Positions 1 to 7,640 of a stretch of DNA of 64,000 bases are shown here, in pieces. A program made the translations under genes and the position numbers. Within the stretch, counting starts at the first letter, position 1. Every line of letters begins with the position of its first letter. This stretch comes from Elusimicrobium sp. (GTDB taxonomy: Bacteria > Elusimicrobiota > Elusimicrobia > Elusimicrobiales > Elusimicrobiaceae): the NCBI GenBank assembly GCA_015062115.1, contig SUVG01000003.1, positions 1 through 64,000 of the forward strand. Reading direction: 5' to 3'. Under the pieces are notes generated by a model, which saw only the letters and a program-made list of their open reading frames with translations, was not told where the DNA came from and did not search any database.

Positions 1-517
<517 letters not shown>

Positions 518-526
518 AATTAATTA

Positions 527-552
527 CCTTTAAATCGCAAGCGGTTTAAAGG
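527..552 (-). promoter_or_regulatory. Processing-type hairpin just upstream of 16S
   Basis: A 26-nt inverted repeat can form a 12-bp stem (one G-U pair) closing on a 2-nt loop, about 10 nt upstream of the mature 16S 5' end. A second short hairpin (TCGCT/AGCGA) sits at 560-572. Both lie in the transcribed rRNA leader. Helices here are usually part of pre-rRNA processing or folding, and that role is inferred from position only. Confidence 0.5.
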
Positions 553-711
553 TCCTCAATCGCTAACAGCGAGCTGTTGACATTTGACTCTACTTACTTT
601 TGAATTAACTTGGTGTCATAATATAGTATATGACTTACTTTAATGAGCCTTGAACTGTTAAACCTTGCGGTTTTTCCGGTTCAAATCGCCCATTCGCACA
701 TTGCTGTCAAA

Positions 712-724
712 TTTTCAGAGAGCA
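712..724 (-). promoter_or_regulatory. boxA-like antitermination element in the rRNA leader
   Basis: The minus strand reads TGCTCTCTGAAAA, close to the bacterial rRNA boxA (E. coli TGCTCTTTAACA; many others TGCTCTTTGAAAA). It lies about 195 nt upstream of 16S and downstream of all six predicted promoters, where NusB/S10-dependent antitermination sites occur. nusB is present at 13891-14304. Identification is by motif and position. Confidence 0.55.
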
Positions 725-808
725 AAAATTCCTCGTTGCTGTTTTTCAAATTGAAAAAAGCAGTGGAAATTTTTATTAACTTCTTTGCGCTGTAAAAGCT
801 ACAAAGAT

Positions 809-838
809 ATTATAACAAAATTTACTTCGCTTTGTCAA
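809..838 (-). promoter_or_regulatory. rRNA promoter P1 (most gene-proximal)
   Basis: On the minus strand the -35 box is TTGACA (833-838) and the -10 box is TATAAT (809-814), both perfect consensus, with an 18-bp spacer. It points toward 16S. It is the first of six similarly built promoters between 809 and 1535. Confidence 0.8.
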
Positions 839-895
839 GCCTTTTATTAAAGACTTTCTTCAACTACTCGGCTTGTCAATTCTTACTACTCTTAT

Positions 896-924
896 ATTAA
901 AGCATATTTTTTTGAGTTTGTCAA
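896..924 (-). promoter_or_regulatory. rRNA promoter P2
   Basis: Minus strand TTGACA (919-924), 17-bp spacer, TTTAAT (896-901). The bases right after the -10 box, ATAAGAGTAG, are identical to those after P4, so the two share an initiation region. Confidence 0.75.
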
Positions 925-979
925 GCGATTTTTTCAAATCTTTCAAACTGCCTGTTGCCTGCTTTCTGGCCACATTTAT

Positions 980-1008
980 ATTAAAGCATATTTACAACTA
1001 ATTGTCAA
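980..1008 (-). promoter_or_regulatory. rRNA promoter P3
   Basis: Minus strand TTGACA (1003-1008), 17-bp spacer, TTTAAT (980-985). The -10 region (AATATGCTTTAATATAA) is the same as in P2, which suggests a local duplication of a promoter unit. Confidence 0.75.
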
Positions 1009-1258
1009 GTCTTTTTTATACTTCTTGATTATCCAAGGAAGTCATGGCCGCTAAGGACCGAAGGGTTAAGACTGACGGTATTATTTATTTTTGTTTTTAT
1101 GTTCGTGTAAAACTAACTTGATCCGCTGGGCTCAGTCCATCGGCTGCCTTTTCTAATATAAGGTGATGTTTCGCTGCAGAAAAGTTTTCTGTTTACAACT
1201 GTTATAAAAACGAAAGAAGTTTTTTGTTTGTTAAAAGATCAGTTCTGACTACTCTTAT

Positions 1259-1287
1259 AGTCTAGCAAAAAAAGACAGAAATGTCAA
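1259..1287 (-). promoter_or_regulatory. rRNA promoter P4
   Basis: Minus strand TTGACA (1282-1287), 17-bp spacer, TAGACT (1259-1264), followed by ATAAGAGTAG as in P2. It lies about 250 bp upstream of P3. The stretch between (1020-1250) has no recognisable gene. It holds a short element resembling part of the RNA at 2750-2917. Confidence 0.7.
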
Positions 1288-1375
1288 GACCCATTTTTCT
1301 ATTTTTTCAAAAACATGAAAAAGGGCTCTTGAAAACTTCCGTGGAAACAAAGCCTTTTTTGTTTCCTATATAACT

Positions 1376-1404
1376 AGTATATCTAATTTTGTTTTATTTG
1401 TCAA
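1376..1404 (-). promoter_or_regulatory. rRNA promoter P5
   Basis: Minus strand TTGACA (1399-1404), 17-bp spacer, TATACT (1376-1381). Same orientation and architecture as P1-P4. Confidence 0.7.
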
Positions 1405-1505
1405 CTCTTTTTTTCTCCGTCGATAAAAAGAGTTTTTCTATGCTTTCTTTTTTGATTCTTTGCAAAAAAGAATAACAAAAAAATATACTCGTTATTTCTA
1501 TATAA

Positions 1506-1535
1506 AGGATACCAAAATCTTTCTCTTTCCGTCAA
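1506..1535 (-). promoter_or_regulatory. rRNA promoter P6 (most distal)
   Basis: Minus strand TTGACG (1530-1535), 18-bp spacer, TATCCT (1506-1511). It is the weakest match of the six, and lies about 990 bp upstream of the 16S 5' end. Confidence 0.5.
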
Positions 1536-1663
1536 CTTTTGCTTTTCTTTTAACATTTTACCGTACGCGCGCGTATGCGCGCTCATATATTTAAGTATTC
1601 CTCTCCAAAAAGTTTCGGCATATTATTCATACCTTTTCGGCGGAAATTTGCTATCTTATATGT

Positions 1664-2671
1664 ATGGATACGGAAACTCTTTTGAAAAACACTTCCCGCA
1701 GTTTGTACCTCAGCGTACAAGTTTTGCCTAAAGCAATGCGCCCGGCTTTTTCCATTGCCTATTTGCTTTGTCGGTACGCCGACACCATTGCAGACACCGC
1801 TATCCTGCCCCTTCATCGTCGGCTACATTGGATTGAACAATTCAAATCCCTTGTCGTAGAGCAAGATTCCAAACAAATAGAACAACTTATTCGGGAAATT
1901 GACGGAGCCTCCGAAAACCCGTATGAAAAAGAACTTATCAAACAACTCCGCCCGTGTTTAGAGGCCTTTAACCGCATTTCCGCCAAACAAAAACCTTTAA
2001 TTTTGGAAGTGGTGCAAGCCGTTTGCGAAGGAATGTGCTTGGACTTAAACTTTTTCCCGCAGGAAACAGAACCAAAACCCAAGGCGTTTCCGTCTCATAA
2101 CGAATTGGAACATTATTGCCGGCTGATGGGTGGTATGCCCGGATTGTTTTGGAGCAAACTTATTTATACTACCTCTTGTATTCGTATGCCGGAAGAAAAA
2201 TTTTACGAACTGGGCAAGTACATCGGAGATGCTTTGCAAATTGTAAATATTTTGCGTGATATTCCCAAAGATTTACGCATCAACCGTTGTTATTTCCCGC
2301 TGAAAGATTTAGCAAAAGAAGGTCTTTGCGAAACAGATTTATTAAGCGGGGAAAACTCCGCACGGTTTGAACCCATTAAAAATAAATGGATTTTGTGGGG
2401 GGTAGAAAGATTAAAAAGCGGGAAAAAATACTTCCGCCAACTCCCCAAATGGCAATTCGGCCAACGCGCAGCGGTGGCCTGGCCTATGCTTTGGACGGCG
2501 GACAGCCTTTTCAAACTTCGCGAAGAAAAAGATTTGCTAAACCCCCAAAAACGCGTCAAAATATCCCGCAAAATTATTTATTTCACCATATTCTTAACGC
2601 CTTTTATTTTAATCAGCAACACTTTATTTGAAAAGTGGCTGGATAAAAAACTGCGTAAGTTCTCTCGGTAG
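1664..2671 (+). CDS. Squalene/phytoene synthase family protein
   Basis: A 335-residue head-to-head prenyl synthase of the squalene/phytoene synthase family. Both Asp-rich, Mg-binding motifs are present: DTIAD at 40-44, and the second region around 188-203 (GDALQIVNILRDIPKD). The early RSLYLSVQVLP segment also fits the family. A hydrophobic C-terminal segment (about 303-320) should anchor it to the membrane, as in squalene synthases. It stands alone, with no neighbouring isoprenoid, carotenoid or hopanoid gene, so the product (squalene, dehydrosqualene or phytoene) cannot be told from the window. No Shine-Dalgarno precedes the ATG. A TATCTT -10-like box ends exactly 6 nt before it, so the mRNA may be leaderless. 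Confidence 0.88.
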   Translation: MDTETLLKNTSRSLYLSVQVLPKAMRPAFSIAYLLCRYADTIADTAILPLHRRLHWIEQFKSLVVEQDSKQIEQLIREIDGASENPYEKELIKQLRPCLEAFNRISAKQKPLILEVVQAVCEGMCLDLNFFPQETEPKPKAFPSHNELEHYCRLMGGMPGLFWSKLIYTTSCIRMPEEKFYELGKYIGDALQIVNILRDIPKDLRINRCYFPLKDLAKEGLCETDLLSGENSARFEPIKNKWILWGVERLKSGKKYFRQLPKWQFGQRAAVAWPMLWTADSLFKLREEKDLLNPQKRVKISRKIIYFTIFLTPFILISNTLFEKWLDKKLRKFSR

Positions 2672-2715
2672 AAGTTTTCCCCATATCAAAAAAGACCTAT
2701 GTATAAAAATAGGCC

Positions 2716-2743
2716 TTGAAAATAAAACAAATATCCTTATAGT
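2716..2743 (+). promoter_or_regulatory. Promoter of the ncRNA at 2750
   Basis: TTGAAA (2716-2721), 16-bp spacer, TATAGT (2738-2743). It predicts a transcript start near 2750, just ahead of a highly structured non-coding segment that ends in an intrinsic terminator. Confidence 0.6.
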
Positions 2744-2749
2744 ATGTGT

Positions 2750-2917
2750 AAGTACTTAGGGATCGCCCGACTTCCTTGGTTGCAGTTGTGAAGGTACAGC
2801 GTACTTTCCTATTGCTTAAGACCCGGATACGGAGCCCCCTTAGGAACGAGGAACATAAGTCATGATGATGACACTAATGAGCTAAACCCCCGAAATAATA
2901 TGCGGGGGTTTATTTTT
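2750..2917 (+). ncRNA. Structured non-coding RNA, family not identified
   Basis: A segment of about 168 nt with its own promoter and a strong rho-independent terminator, and no plausible ORF. Foldable elements by eye: a 15-bp hairpin at 2782-2815 (one bulge, one U-U mismatch, loop AGC); a CCG-GATA-CGG mini-hairpin at 2823-2832; GTCAT-GATG-ATGAC near 2859-2872; a longer pairing between ACTTCCTTG (2770-2778) and CGAGGAA downstream; and a possible closing stem between AGTACTTAG and CTAATGAGCT. It does not carry the signatures of SRP RNA, tmRNA, RNase P RNA or T-box leaders. 6S RNA is the best known alternative in size and long-range pairing, but I cannot show it. The next gene (mazG) is convergent, so it is not a riboswitch leader for that gene. 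Confidence 0.6.
2883..2917 (+). terminator. Rho-independent terminator of the ncRNA
   Basis: Perfect 10-bp stem TAAACCCCCG (2883-2892) / CGGGGGTTTA (2903-2912) with a 10-nt loop, followed by TTTTT. Read on the minus strand, the A-rich 5' flank could also let it work for mazG. Confidence 0.85.
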
Positions 2918-2954
2918 GCGGTTAAAATTATGTGGTAAGGTTTTTAGAAAGAAA

Positions 2955-3338
2955 TTATTTTTCTGCCCGTTCCTTCTTTTTCATTTCCTTCCACAAGGCG
3001 AGCGCTTCTTCGGGGGTGGAGGCTTTGGCTCCGTCGCCGAACACATGCGGGTGGCGGCGGTGAAGCTTATCATACAAACCGGTGATAACATCTTCTATCG
3101 TAAATTTCCCCTCTTCAGCGGCAATTTGGCTGTGAATCAACACTTGCAACAAAACATCGCCCAACTCTTCCTTCATGTTTTCGTCATCTTTATTGTTAAT
3201 AGCATCGATAAGTTCCTGCGCTTCGTTCTGCAAACATTTAATCAGGGTTTCGTGTGTTTGTTTTTTATCCCACGGGCAACCGTTCGGCCCGCGCAAAATA
3301 GCAAAAGTTTCCACCAAATCGTTAAAAGTAGGTTTCAT
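2955..3338 (-). CDS. mazG: MazG-family nucleoside triphosphate pyrophosphohydrolase
   Basis: Hydrolyses (d)NTPs to NMP and pyrophosphate, usually as house-cleaning. The 127-residue product holds a single MazG domain with the family signature: GCPWDKKQTHETL near the N-terminus, and the metal-binding pattern built from NEAQELIDAI and EELGDVLLQVL. E. coli MazG is a tandem-domain protein of about 263 residues, so this is the single-domain form. I chose the ATG at 3338 over an in-frame start at 3368 because AGAGG lies 7-8 nt upstream of it and the family starts close to this point. It is convergent with the ncRNA and divergent from the next gene. Confidence 0.9.
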   Translation of the reverse strand: MKPTFNDLVETFAILRGPNGCPWDKKQTHETLIKCLQNEAQELIDAINNKDDENMKEELGDVLLQVLIHSQIAAEEGKFTIEDVITGLYDKLHRRHPHVFGDGAKASTPEEALALWKEMKKKERAEK

Positions 3339-3367
3339 TTGTAGCCTCTTGGAAAAAATGGTATACA
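3339..3367 (+). promoter_or_regulatory. Possible promoter of the secreted protein gene at 3376
   Basis: TTGTAG (3339-3344), 17-bp spacer, TATACA (3362-3367). The predicted start falls at or within 2 nt of the ATG at 3376, and there is no Shine-Dalgarno between, consistent with a leaderless message. The match to consensus is moderate. Confidence 0.4.
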
Positions 3368-3375
3368 TTTATTAT

Positions 3376-4713
3376 ATGAAAATAAAATTCTGCCGATACA
3401 TTGTTTTAGCTGTTTTGTTTTTATTCCCGTCGCTGGCTTTTGCACAGTTGACGGTTGTGCGTACCGACGGAAATAAAGTGTATATTGATATTTCTTCTTT
3501 GTCCCGTTCTGTACAAACCGGAGACACTTTCAAAGTTATTTTGTCTTCCGAAAAATTAACCAACCCCACTACCGGCAAAGAATTGGGCCTTGTTCATAAC
3601 TATTCTGCCGAGGGGAAAATCACGGAAGTGCAACCTTTGTATGTGGTGGGAGAACTCCCTTCCGCCGAACAAATAAAAGTGGGGCAAGAAGCGGTGTTAG
3701 AAAACAAAGAACCCTCCAAAAACCCCGAAGAAAAAGGCCTTTCCAAACCCGCTAACAAGTCGAAAAAAACGACTTCTGTTTCTTCACGCAAAACCATTGT
3801 CTACGAACCGGTTGAGCAAGAAATCATCAGCCTGACGGAAGCCGATATTACCGCTCCGCGTGCCCGCAACTTGGTTACGCTTTCCAAAAAAGGACAAGTA
3901 ACCGTGTGGAACCGTCAAGGCGAAACCTTACAGGAAGTTTTGTCTTATCAAATTGCAAAAAATAAAACGCCGCTAACTATCTCGGCCGACCGCGTACGCG
4001 ATTGGAAATTGGCCGAAATTTTTGTTTCGGTGTACGATAGCGCCCGCGAAAGAATTTCTACCATCGTTTTAGAAAACGCAAACGGACAATTAAAAGAAAT
4101 TGACTCGTTGCCTTATTTCGTAAAAGAATTAGGTTGCGGAAGCGATAAAGACATCTTCGCCCAAAAACCCTTCGTTTCGGGTTCTCGCCCGGGCAACGCG
4201 CGCGAAGTAGATTATGAAAGAGGCAGTTTTAGGCTCGACGATGACACCTTGCGCACACAACGCAACTGGCTGACGGGGGTAAATCGTTACGATATTACCA
4301 AAGACGACTCCGATAACTTTATTTATACCTCTTCCAACGGTAAAATCCGCATGACTTTGCCTCTTGGGAAACGTGCCGAAAGCAAAGATATTTTTGCAAC
4401 GGCTCCAAATCGTGTAAAATATAAACAGGAAGTTTTAGAATTCTATCCTTCTTTACAAGTTTTCGGGCCGGACGGGCGGGCTACTATCGCCGCTGTGGAA
4501 AACACCGCCAAAATGGGGTTACTTTCCGATACTTTCGGCCAATATCAGTCCGGAAAAATTCATTTCTTGACCTTCGAAAAAGGTCGCTTAAACATTACCG
4601 ACACCGTAGAATTGGACGGTTTTGTTTATGATACTGCCTGCACGAACACAACCGTTTTAACGGCTGAAGTTCTTCCGGACGGAAACAGCAGTGTCGTAGA
4701 AATTTCAAAATAA
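3376..4713 (+). CDS. Secreted protein of unknown function with FlgT-like N-terminal domain
   Basis: 445 residues. A signal peptide is clear (basic MKIKFCRY, hydrophobic core, LAFA cleavage site followed by Q). The next 90 residues resemble the SH3-like C-terminal domain of the flagellar/Curli-associated FlgT family: 'GNKVYID', 'GDTFKVI', then 'LTNPTTGKELG' and a GKITEVQPLYVV segment. A low-complexity Lys/Ser/Pro linker follows (about 112-140). The remaining 300 residues are beta-rich with repeated strand-turn patterns reminiscent of a propeller, but I recognise no named domain. No flagellar genes are nearby, so no motility role is claimed. It probably acts in the periplasm or at the outer membrane. 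The start is set by the signal peptide. Confidence 0.75.
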   Translation: MKIKFCRYIVLAVLFLFPSLAFAQLTVVRTDGNKVYIDISSLSRSVQTGDTFKVILSSEKLTNPTTGKELGLVHNYSAEGKITEVQPLYVVGELPSAEQIKVGQEAVLENKEPSKNPEEKGLSKPANKSKKTTSVSSRKTIVYEPVEQEIISLTEADITAPRARNLVTLSKKGQVTVWNRQGETLQEVLSYQIAKNKTPLTISADRVRDWKLAEIFVSVYDSARERISTIVLENANGQLKEIDSLPYFVKELGCGSDKDIFAQKPFVSGSRPGNAREVDYERGSFRLDDDTLRTQRNWLTGVNRYDITKDDSDNFIYTSSNGKIRMTLPLGKRAESKDIFATAPNRVKYKQEVLEFYPSLQVFGPDGRATIAAVENTAKMGLLSDTFGQYQSGKIHFLTFEKGRLNITDTVELDGFVYDTACTNTTVLTAEVLPDGNSSVVEISK

Positions 4714-4728
4714 TTTAGGAGAAATACT

Positions 4729-5421
4729 GTGCAACAATCAAACGAACAAATCAATGTGTTAGACAAGGGCTTCGTGCGCTTGGTAGATTTTATGGGAGGA
4801 GACCAACGCGCCGTGCAATCTGCCCGGGTGTCTTTCGGTGCGGTTTCCAAGGGCGAAGAACAAGACAAACGCCTGATTAAATACTTAATGCAACATGCCC
4901 ACCATACTCCGTTTGAGCACTGCTATTTCCAATTTCATATCTGCTGCCCGATTTATGTAGCACGCCAATGGATGCGTCATCGCTGGGGTTCTTACAACGA
5001 AGTAAGCGCCCGTTACACCGAAGTAAAAGACGAATTTTATATCCCCGAACAGTTCCGCGGACAGGATACCAAAAACAAACAAGGTTCCGTGGCTGATTCT
5101 CAACTTGATAATGAAGCCCTTCGCAAAATTTACGAAGAAAGCATCGAAGCCTCTTATGCGGCTTATCACAAGTTAATCGAAGCCGGCGTGGCGCGCGAAA
5201 TGGCGCGCGGCGTACTGCCGGTTTGCCAATACACTCAATTTTACTGGAGCGTCAACGCCAGAAGTTTATTCAACTTCCTTTGCCTGCGCATGGATAAACA
5301 CGCACAAAAAGAAATCCGTGTATATGCAGACGAAATTGCCAAAATCGTAGCGGAAAAAATGCCGTGGTCGTGGGAAGCCTTTGAAGCCTTGAATAAACAA
5401 CTGCCGTTGGGCTCTGAATAA
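4729..5421 (+). CDS. thyX: FAD-dependent thymidylate synthase
   Basis: Makes dTMP from dUMP using methylene-THF, NAD(P)H and FAD. The diagnostic ThyX motif RHRWGSYNEVSAR is intact at residues 83-95 (RHR plus the Ser/Asn/Glu/Ser/Arg positions). Length (230 aa) is normal. Translation starts at GTG (4729), supported by AGGAG 8 nt upstream. No thyA was seen in the window. It sits 15 nt after the secreted-protein gene and 25 nt before glgC, so these may be co-transcribed. Confidence 0.97.
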   Translation: MQQSNEQINVLDKGFVRLVDFMGGDQRAVQSARVSFGAVSKGEEQDKRLIKYLMQHAHHTPFEHCYFQFHICCPIYVARQWMRHRWGSYNEVSARYTEVKDEFYIPEQFRGQDTKNKQGSVADSQLDNEALRKIYEESIEASYAAYHKLIEAGVAREMARGVLPVCQYTQFYWSVNARSLFNFLCLRMDKHAQKEIRVYADEIAKIVAEKMPWSWEAFEALNKQLPLGSE

Positions 5422-5446
5422 AAATTCGTCTTACTAGGGGAACCTC

Positions 5447-6658
5447 ATGAAAATACTGGGCATGATTATGGCCGGAGGGAAGGGGGAACGGCTTTATCCG
5501 TTAACAAAAGACCGCTCCAAACCTTCTGTTCCGTTCGGCGGTAAATACAGAATCGTGGACTTTGTGCTTTCCAACTTCGTTAACTCGGGGATTTTTTCCT
5601 CGTATGTGTTGGTGCAGTACCTGTCCCAAAGTTTAATTGAATACCTGCGCACCTCTTGGAGAAGCGAAGGCATCATCGGCGACCATTTTTTAACCTGCGT
5701 ACCGCCGCAAATGCGTTTGGGTGAAATTTGGTATCGCGGCACGGCGGACTCTGTGCGCCAAAACATCAATTTGGTAAAAGATTTCGCACCGGACTTGGTA
5801 GCCATCTTTGGGGCGGATCATATTTACCGCATGGATATCCGCCAAATGATTGATTTTCACTTGAAAAACAAAGCGGATGTTACCGTAGCAGCCAATACCG
5901 TATCTATCCAAGAGGCTACCGCCTTTGGGGTGCTGGGAGTGAACAAAGAAGGGCGCATTGTCCAGTTTGATGAAAAACCTGCCAATCCCACCCCGATTCC
6001 GGGCAACCCGAAAGCCGCTTTTGCCTCTATGGGCAACTATATTTTTAACACCGATGTTCTGTTGCAAGTGCTCCAAAAACGCTTCTGCGATGTGCCCGCC
6101 TTGGACTTCGGCAAACATATTTTGCCTAAAATTCTAACGGACTACAGAACTTTCGCCTACGATTTCCAAAGTCAAGTTTTACCGGGGGCCAAACCCTACG
6201 AAGAACAAGGTTATTGGAGAGATGTGGGAACGATTGAGTCCTTCTGGCAAACCAATATGGATATGTTGGGCCCGACCCCCAAGTTGGATCTCAACAACCC
6301 CGCTTGGCCCATCAATACCACGCTTAACCGCGTTCCCGCTACCAAATACTTGGGAGGGACGGTAACCAATTCCATTGTCGGGGCCGGCTGCGTTATCCAC
6401 CCGAAAGCCAAAATTAAAAACTGCGTTATCAGCGATAGCGTAATTATCGGCGAAGGGGTGGAAATGGAAGGCTGCGTAATTATGGATAACTGCGAAATTA
6501 AAGCAGGCGCCAAACTTAAAAAAGTAATTATGGACCGCTTTAATACCATCGCCCCGAAACAAACCATCGGCATCAATGTAGAAGCAGATGCGCAAAAATA
6601 CTACATTGACCCGTCGGGTATTGTAGTTATCCCGCGCGGTAAAAATAAATTCTTATAA
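5447..6658 (+). CDS. glgC: Glucose-1-phosphate adenylyltransferase
   Basis: Makes ADP-glucose for glycogen synthesis. The N-terminal nucleotidyltransferase signature (AGGKGERLYPLT, then KPSVPFGGKYRIVDF) starts at about residue 9. The ADP-glucose pyrophosphorylase sugar-binding region (DGYWRDVGTIESFW-like: EEQGYWRDVGT) is near 250, and the C-terminal third is a left-handed beta-helix. Length (403 aa) fits. The ATG follows AGGGGA. An intrinsic terminator begins 4 nt after the stop. A GH13 glycosidase at 43.8 kb may act in the same glycogen economy. Confidence 0.96.
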   Translation: MKILGMIMAGGKGERLYPLTKDRSKPSVPFGGKYRIVDFVLSNFVNSGIFSSYVLVQYLSQSLIEYLRTSWRSEGIIGDHFLTCVPPQMRLGEIWYRGTADSVRQNINLVKDFAPDLVAIFGADHIYRMDIRQMIDFHLKNKADVTVAANTVSIQEATAFGVLGVNKEGRIVQFDEKPANPTPIPGNPKAAFASMGNYIFNTDVLLQVLQKRFCDVPALDFGKHILPKILTDYRTFAYDFQSQVLPGAKPYEEQGYWRDVGTIESFWQTNMDMLGPTPKLDLNNPAWPINTTLNRVPATKYLGGTVTNSIVGAGCVIHPKAKIKNCVISDSVIIGEGVEMEGCVIMDNCEIKAGAKLKKVIMDRFNTIAPKQTIGINVEADAQKYYIDPSGIVVIPRGKNKFL

Positions 6659-6662
6659 TCAC

Positions 6663-6695
6663 AAGCGCGGCCCTTAAAAGCCGCGCTTTTCTTTT
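6663..6695 (+). terminator. glgC terminator abutting the phoH start codon
   Basis: Perfect 9-bp stem AAGCGCGGC (6663-6671) / GCCGCGCTT (6680-6688) followed by TTCTTTT. The last T lies directly before the phoH ATG at 6696. It therefore ends glgC transcription, or else lies inside a phoH leader. Confidence 0.85.
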
Positions 6696-7640
6696 ATGAT
6701 AAAAACCCTAAAACTTAAAAACCAAGAAGAAATTTTAATTGCCCTGGGTATTCAGGATCGCAAGTTGAAGGCTTTGGAAAAAAACTTCAAAGTGACTGTC
6801 TTTGTTAAATATGATGAAGACGGAAACGGCGCTTTGTTATCCGTCAAAGGGACAAACTCCCGCGTGGATAAAGCCTTAGCCAAACTCCAAAAAGACCTGA
6901 CTCTTAATGATGACAAACGCCCGCTGGATACCACCCAGGACACAATCCCTTTTGCTAATAATGTGGTTTTCCGCCCCGAACACGCCCGCCCCATAGAAGC
7001 CCGCAGCGAAAACCAAAAAAAATACATAGAGGCCGTTTTTGCGCATGACTTGGTTATTTCTTCCGGGCCTGCCGGAACGGGCAAAACTTTTTTGGCCTGT
7101 GCGTGTGCTTTGCGTGCTTTGGAATTGGGCCTTGCCCAACGCATTGTAGTTACACGCCCGATTGTGGAAGCAGGAGAAAAGTTAGGGTTTTTGCCGGGAG
7201 ATATTGAAGAAAAAGTAGATCCCTATTTGCGCCCGATTTATGATTCCTTTTACTCAATGTTGGGCATGGAGAAATTTAATTCTCTTAAATATAATAATAT
7301 TTTGGAAATTGTCCCCCTGGCTTATATGCGCGGACGCACATTGGAAAAAGCTTTCATCATTTTAGATGAAGCCCAAAATACATTGCCCGCCCAAATGAAA
7401 ATGTTTTTAACCCGCATGGGGGTAGGCTCTAAAATGATTGTAAACGGCGATTTAAGCCAAATAGATTTGCCCAACAAAAAAGAAAGCGGCCTCCTGCATG
7501 CCTCCGCTGTTTTGTCTAAGGTGGAAGGAGTAGCGTTTGTTGAATTTTCCGGGCAAGATGTGGTGCGCCATCCGCTTGTAAAAGATATTGTGGCCGCCTA
7601 TGATAAATGGGATAAAAAACACGCCAAGGAAACAAAATGA
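6696..7640 (+). CDS. phoH: PhoH-family ATPase
   Basis: A 314-residue P-loop ATPase of the PhoH family, linked to RNA metabolism and commonly next to ybeY, as here. Walker A is GPAGTGKT (124-131) and Walker B is ILDEAQN (222-228). The N-terminal 80 residues are the usual PhoH KH-like domain. The start is unusual: the ATG lies immediately after the glgC terminator T-run and has no Shine-Dalgarno. A TATAAT at 6654-6659 could start a transcript near 6666, which would place the hairpin in the leader, but no -35 box is visible. The 3' end overlaps ybeY by 4 nt (ATGA). Confidence 0.93.
   Translation: MIKTLKLKNQEEILIALGIQDRKLKALEKNFKVTVFVKYDEDGNGALLSVKGTNSRVDKALAKLQKDLTLNDDKRPLDTTQDTIPFANNVVFRPEHARPIEARSENQKKYIEAVFAHDLVISSGPAGTGKTFLACACALRALELGLAQRIVVTRPIVEAGEKLGFLPGDIEEKVDPYLRPIYDSFYSMLGMEKFNSLKYNNILEIVPLAYMRGRTLEKAFIILDEAQNTLPAQMKMFLTRMGVGSKMIVNGDLSQIDLPNKKESGLLHASAVLSKVEGVAFVEFSGQDVVRHPLVKDIVAAYDKWDKKHAKETK

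Noticed and set aside
1401-1586. 61-codon minus-strand reading frame and similar frames within the rRNA upstream region
   Set aside because: It overlaps predicted promoters P5 and P6, has no SD and low-complexity Lys/Phe content. Chance frame in AT-rich DNA.
2750-2917. tmRNA, SRP RNA and RNase P RNA as identities of the structured RNA
   Set aside because: Size and core motifs do not fit: tmRNA and RNase P are about 300-400 nt, and the SRP GGAAGCAGCCA loop is missing. 6S RNA is not excluded.
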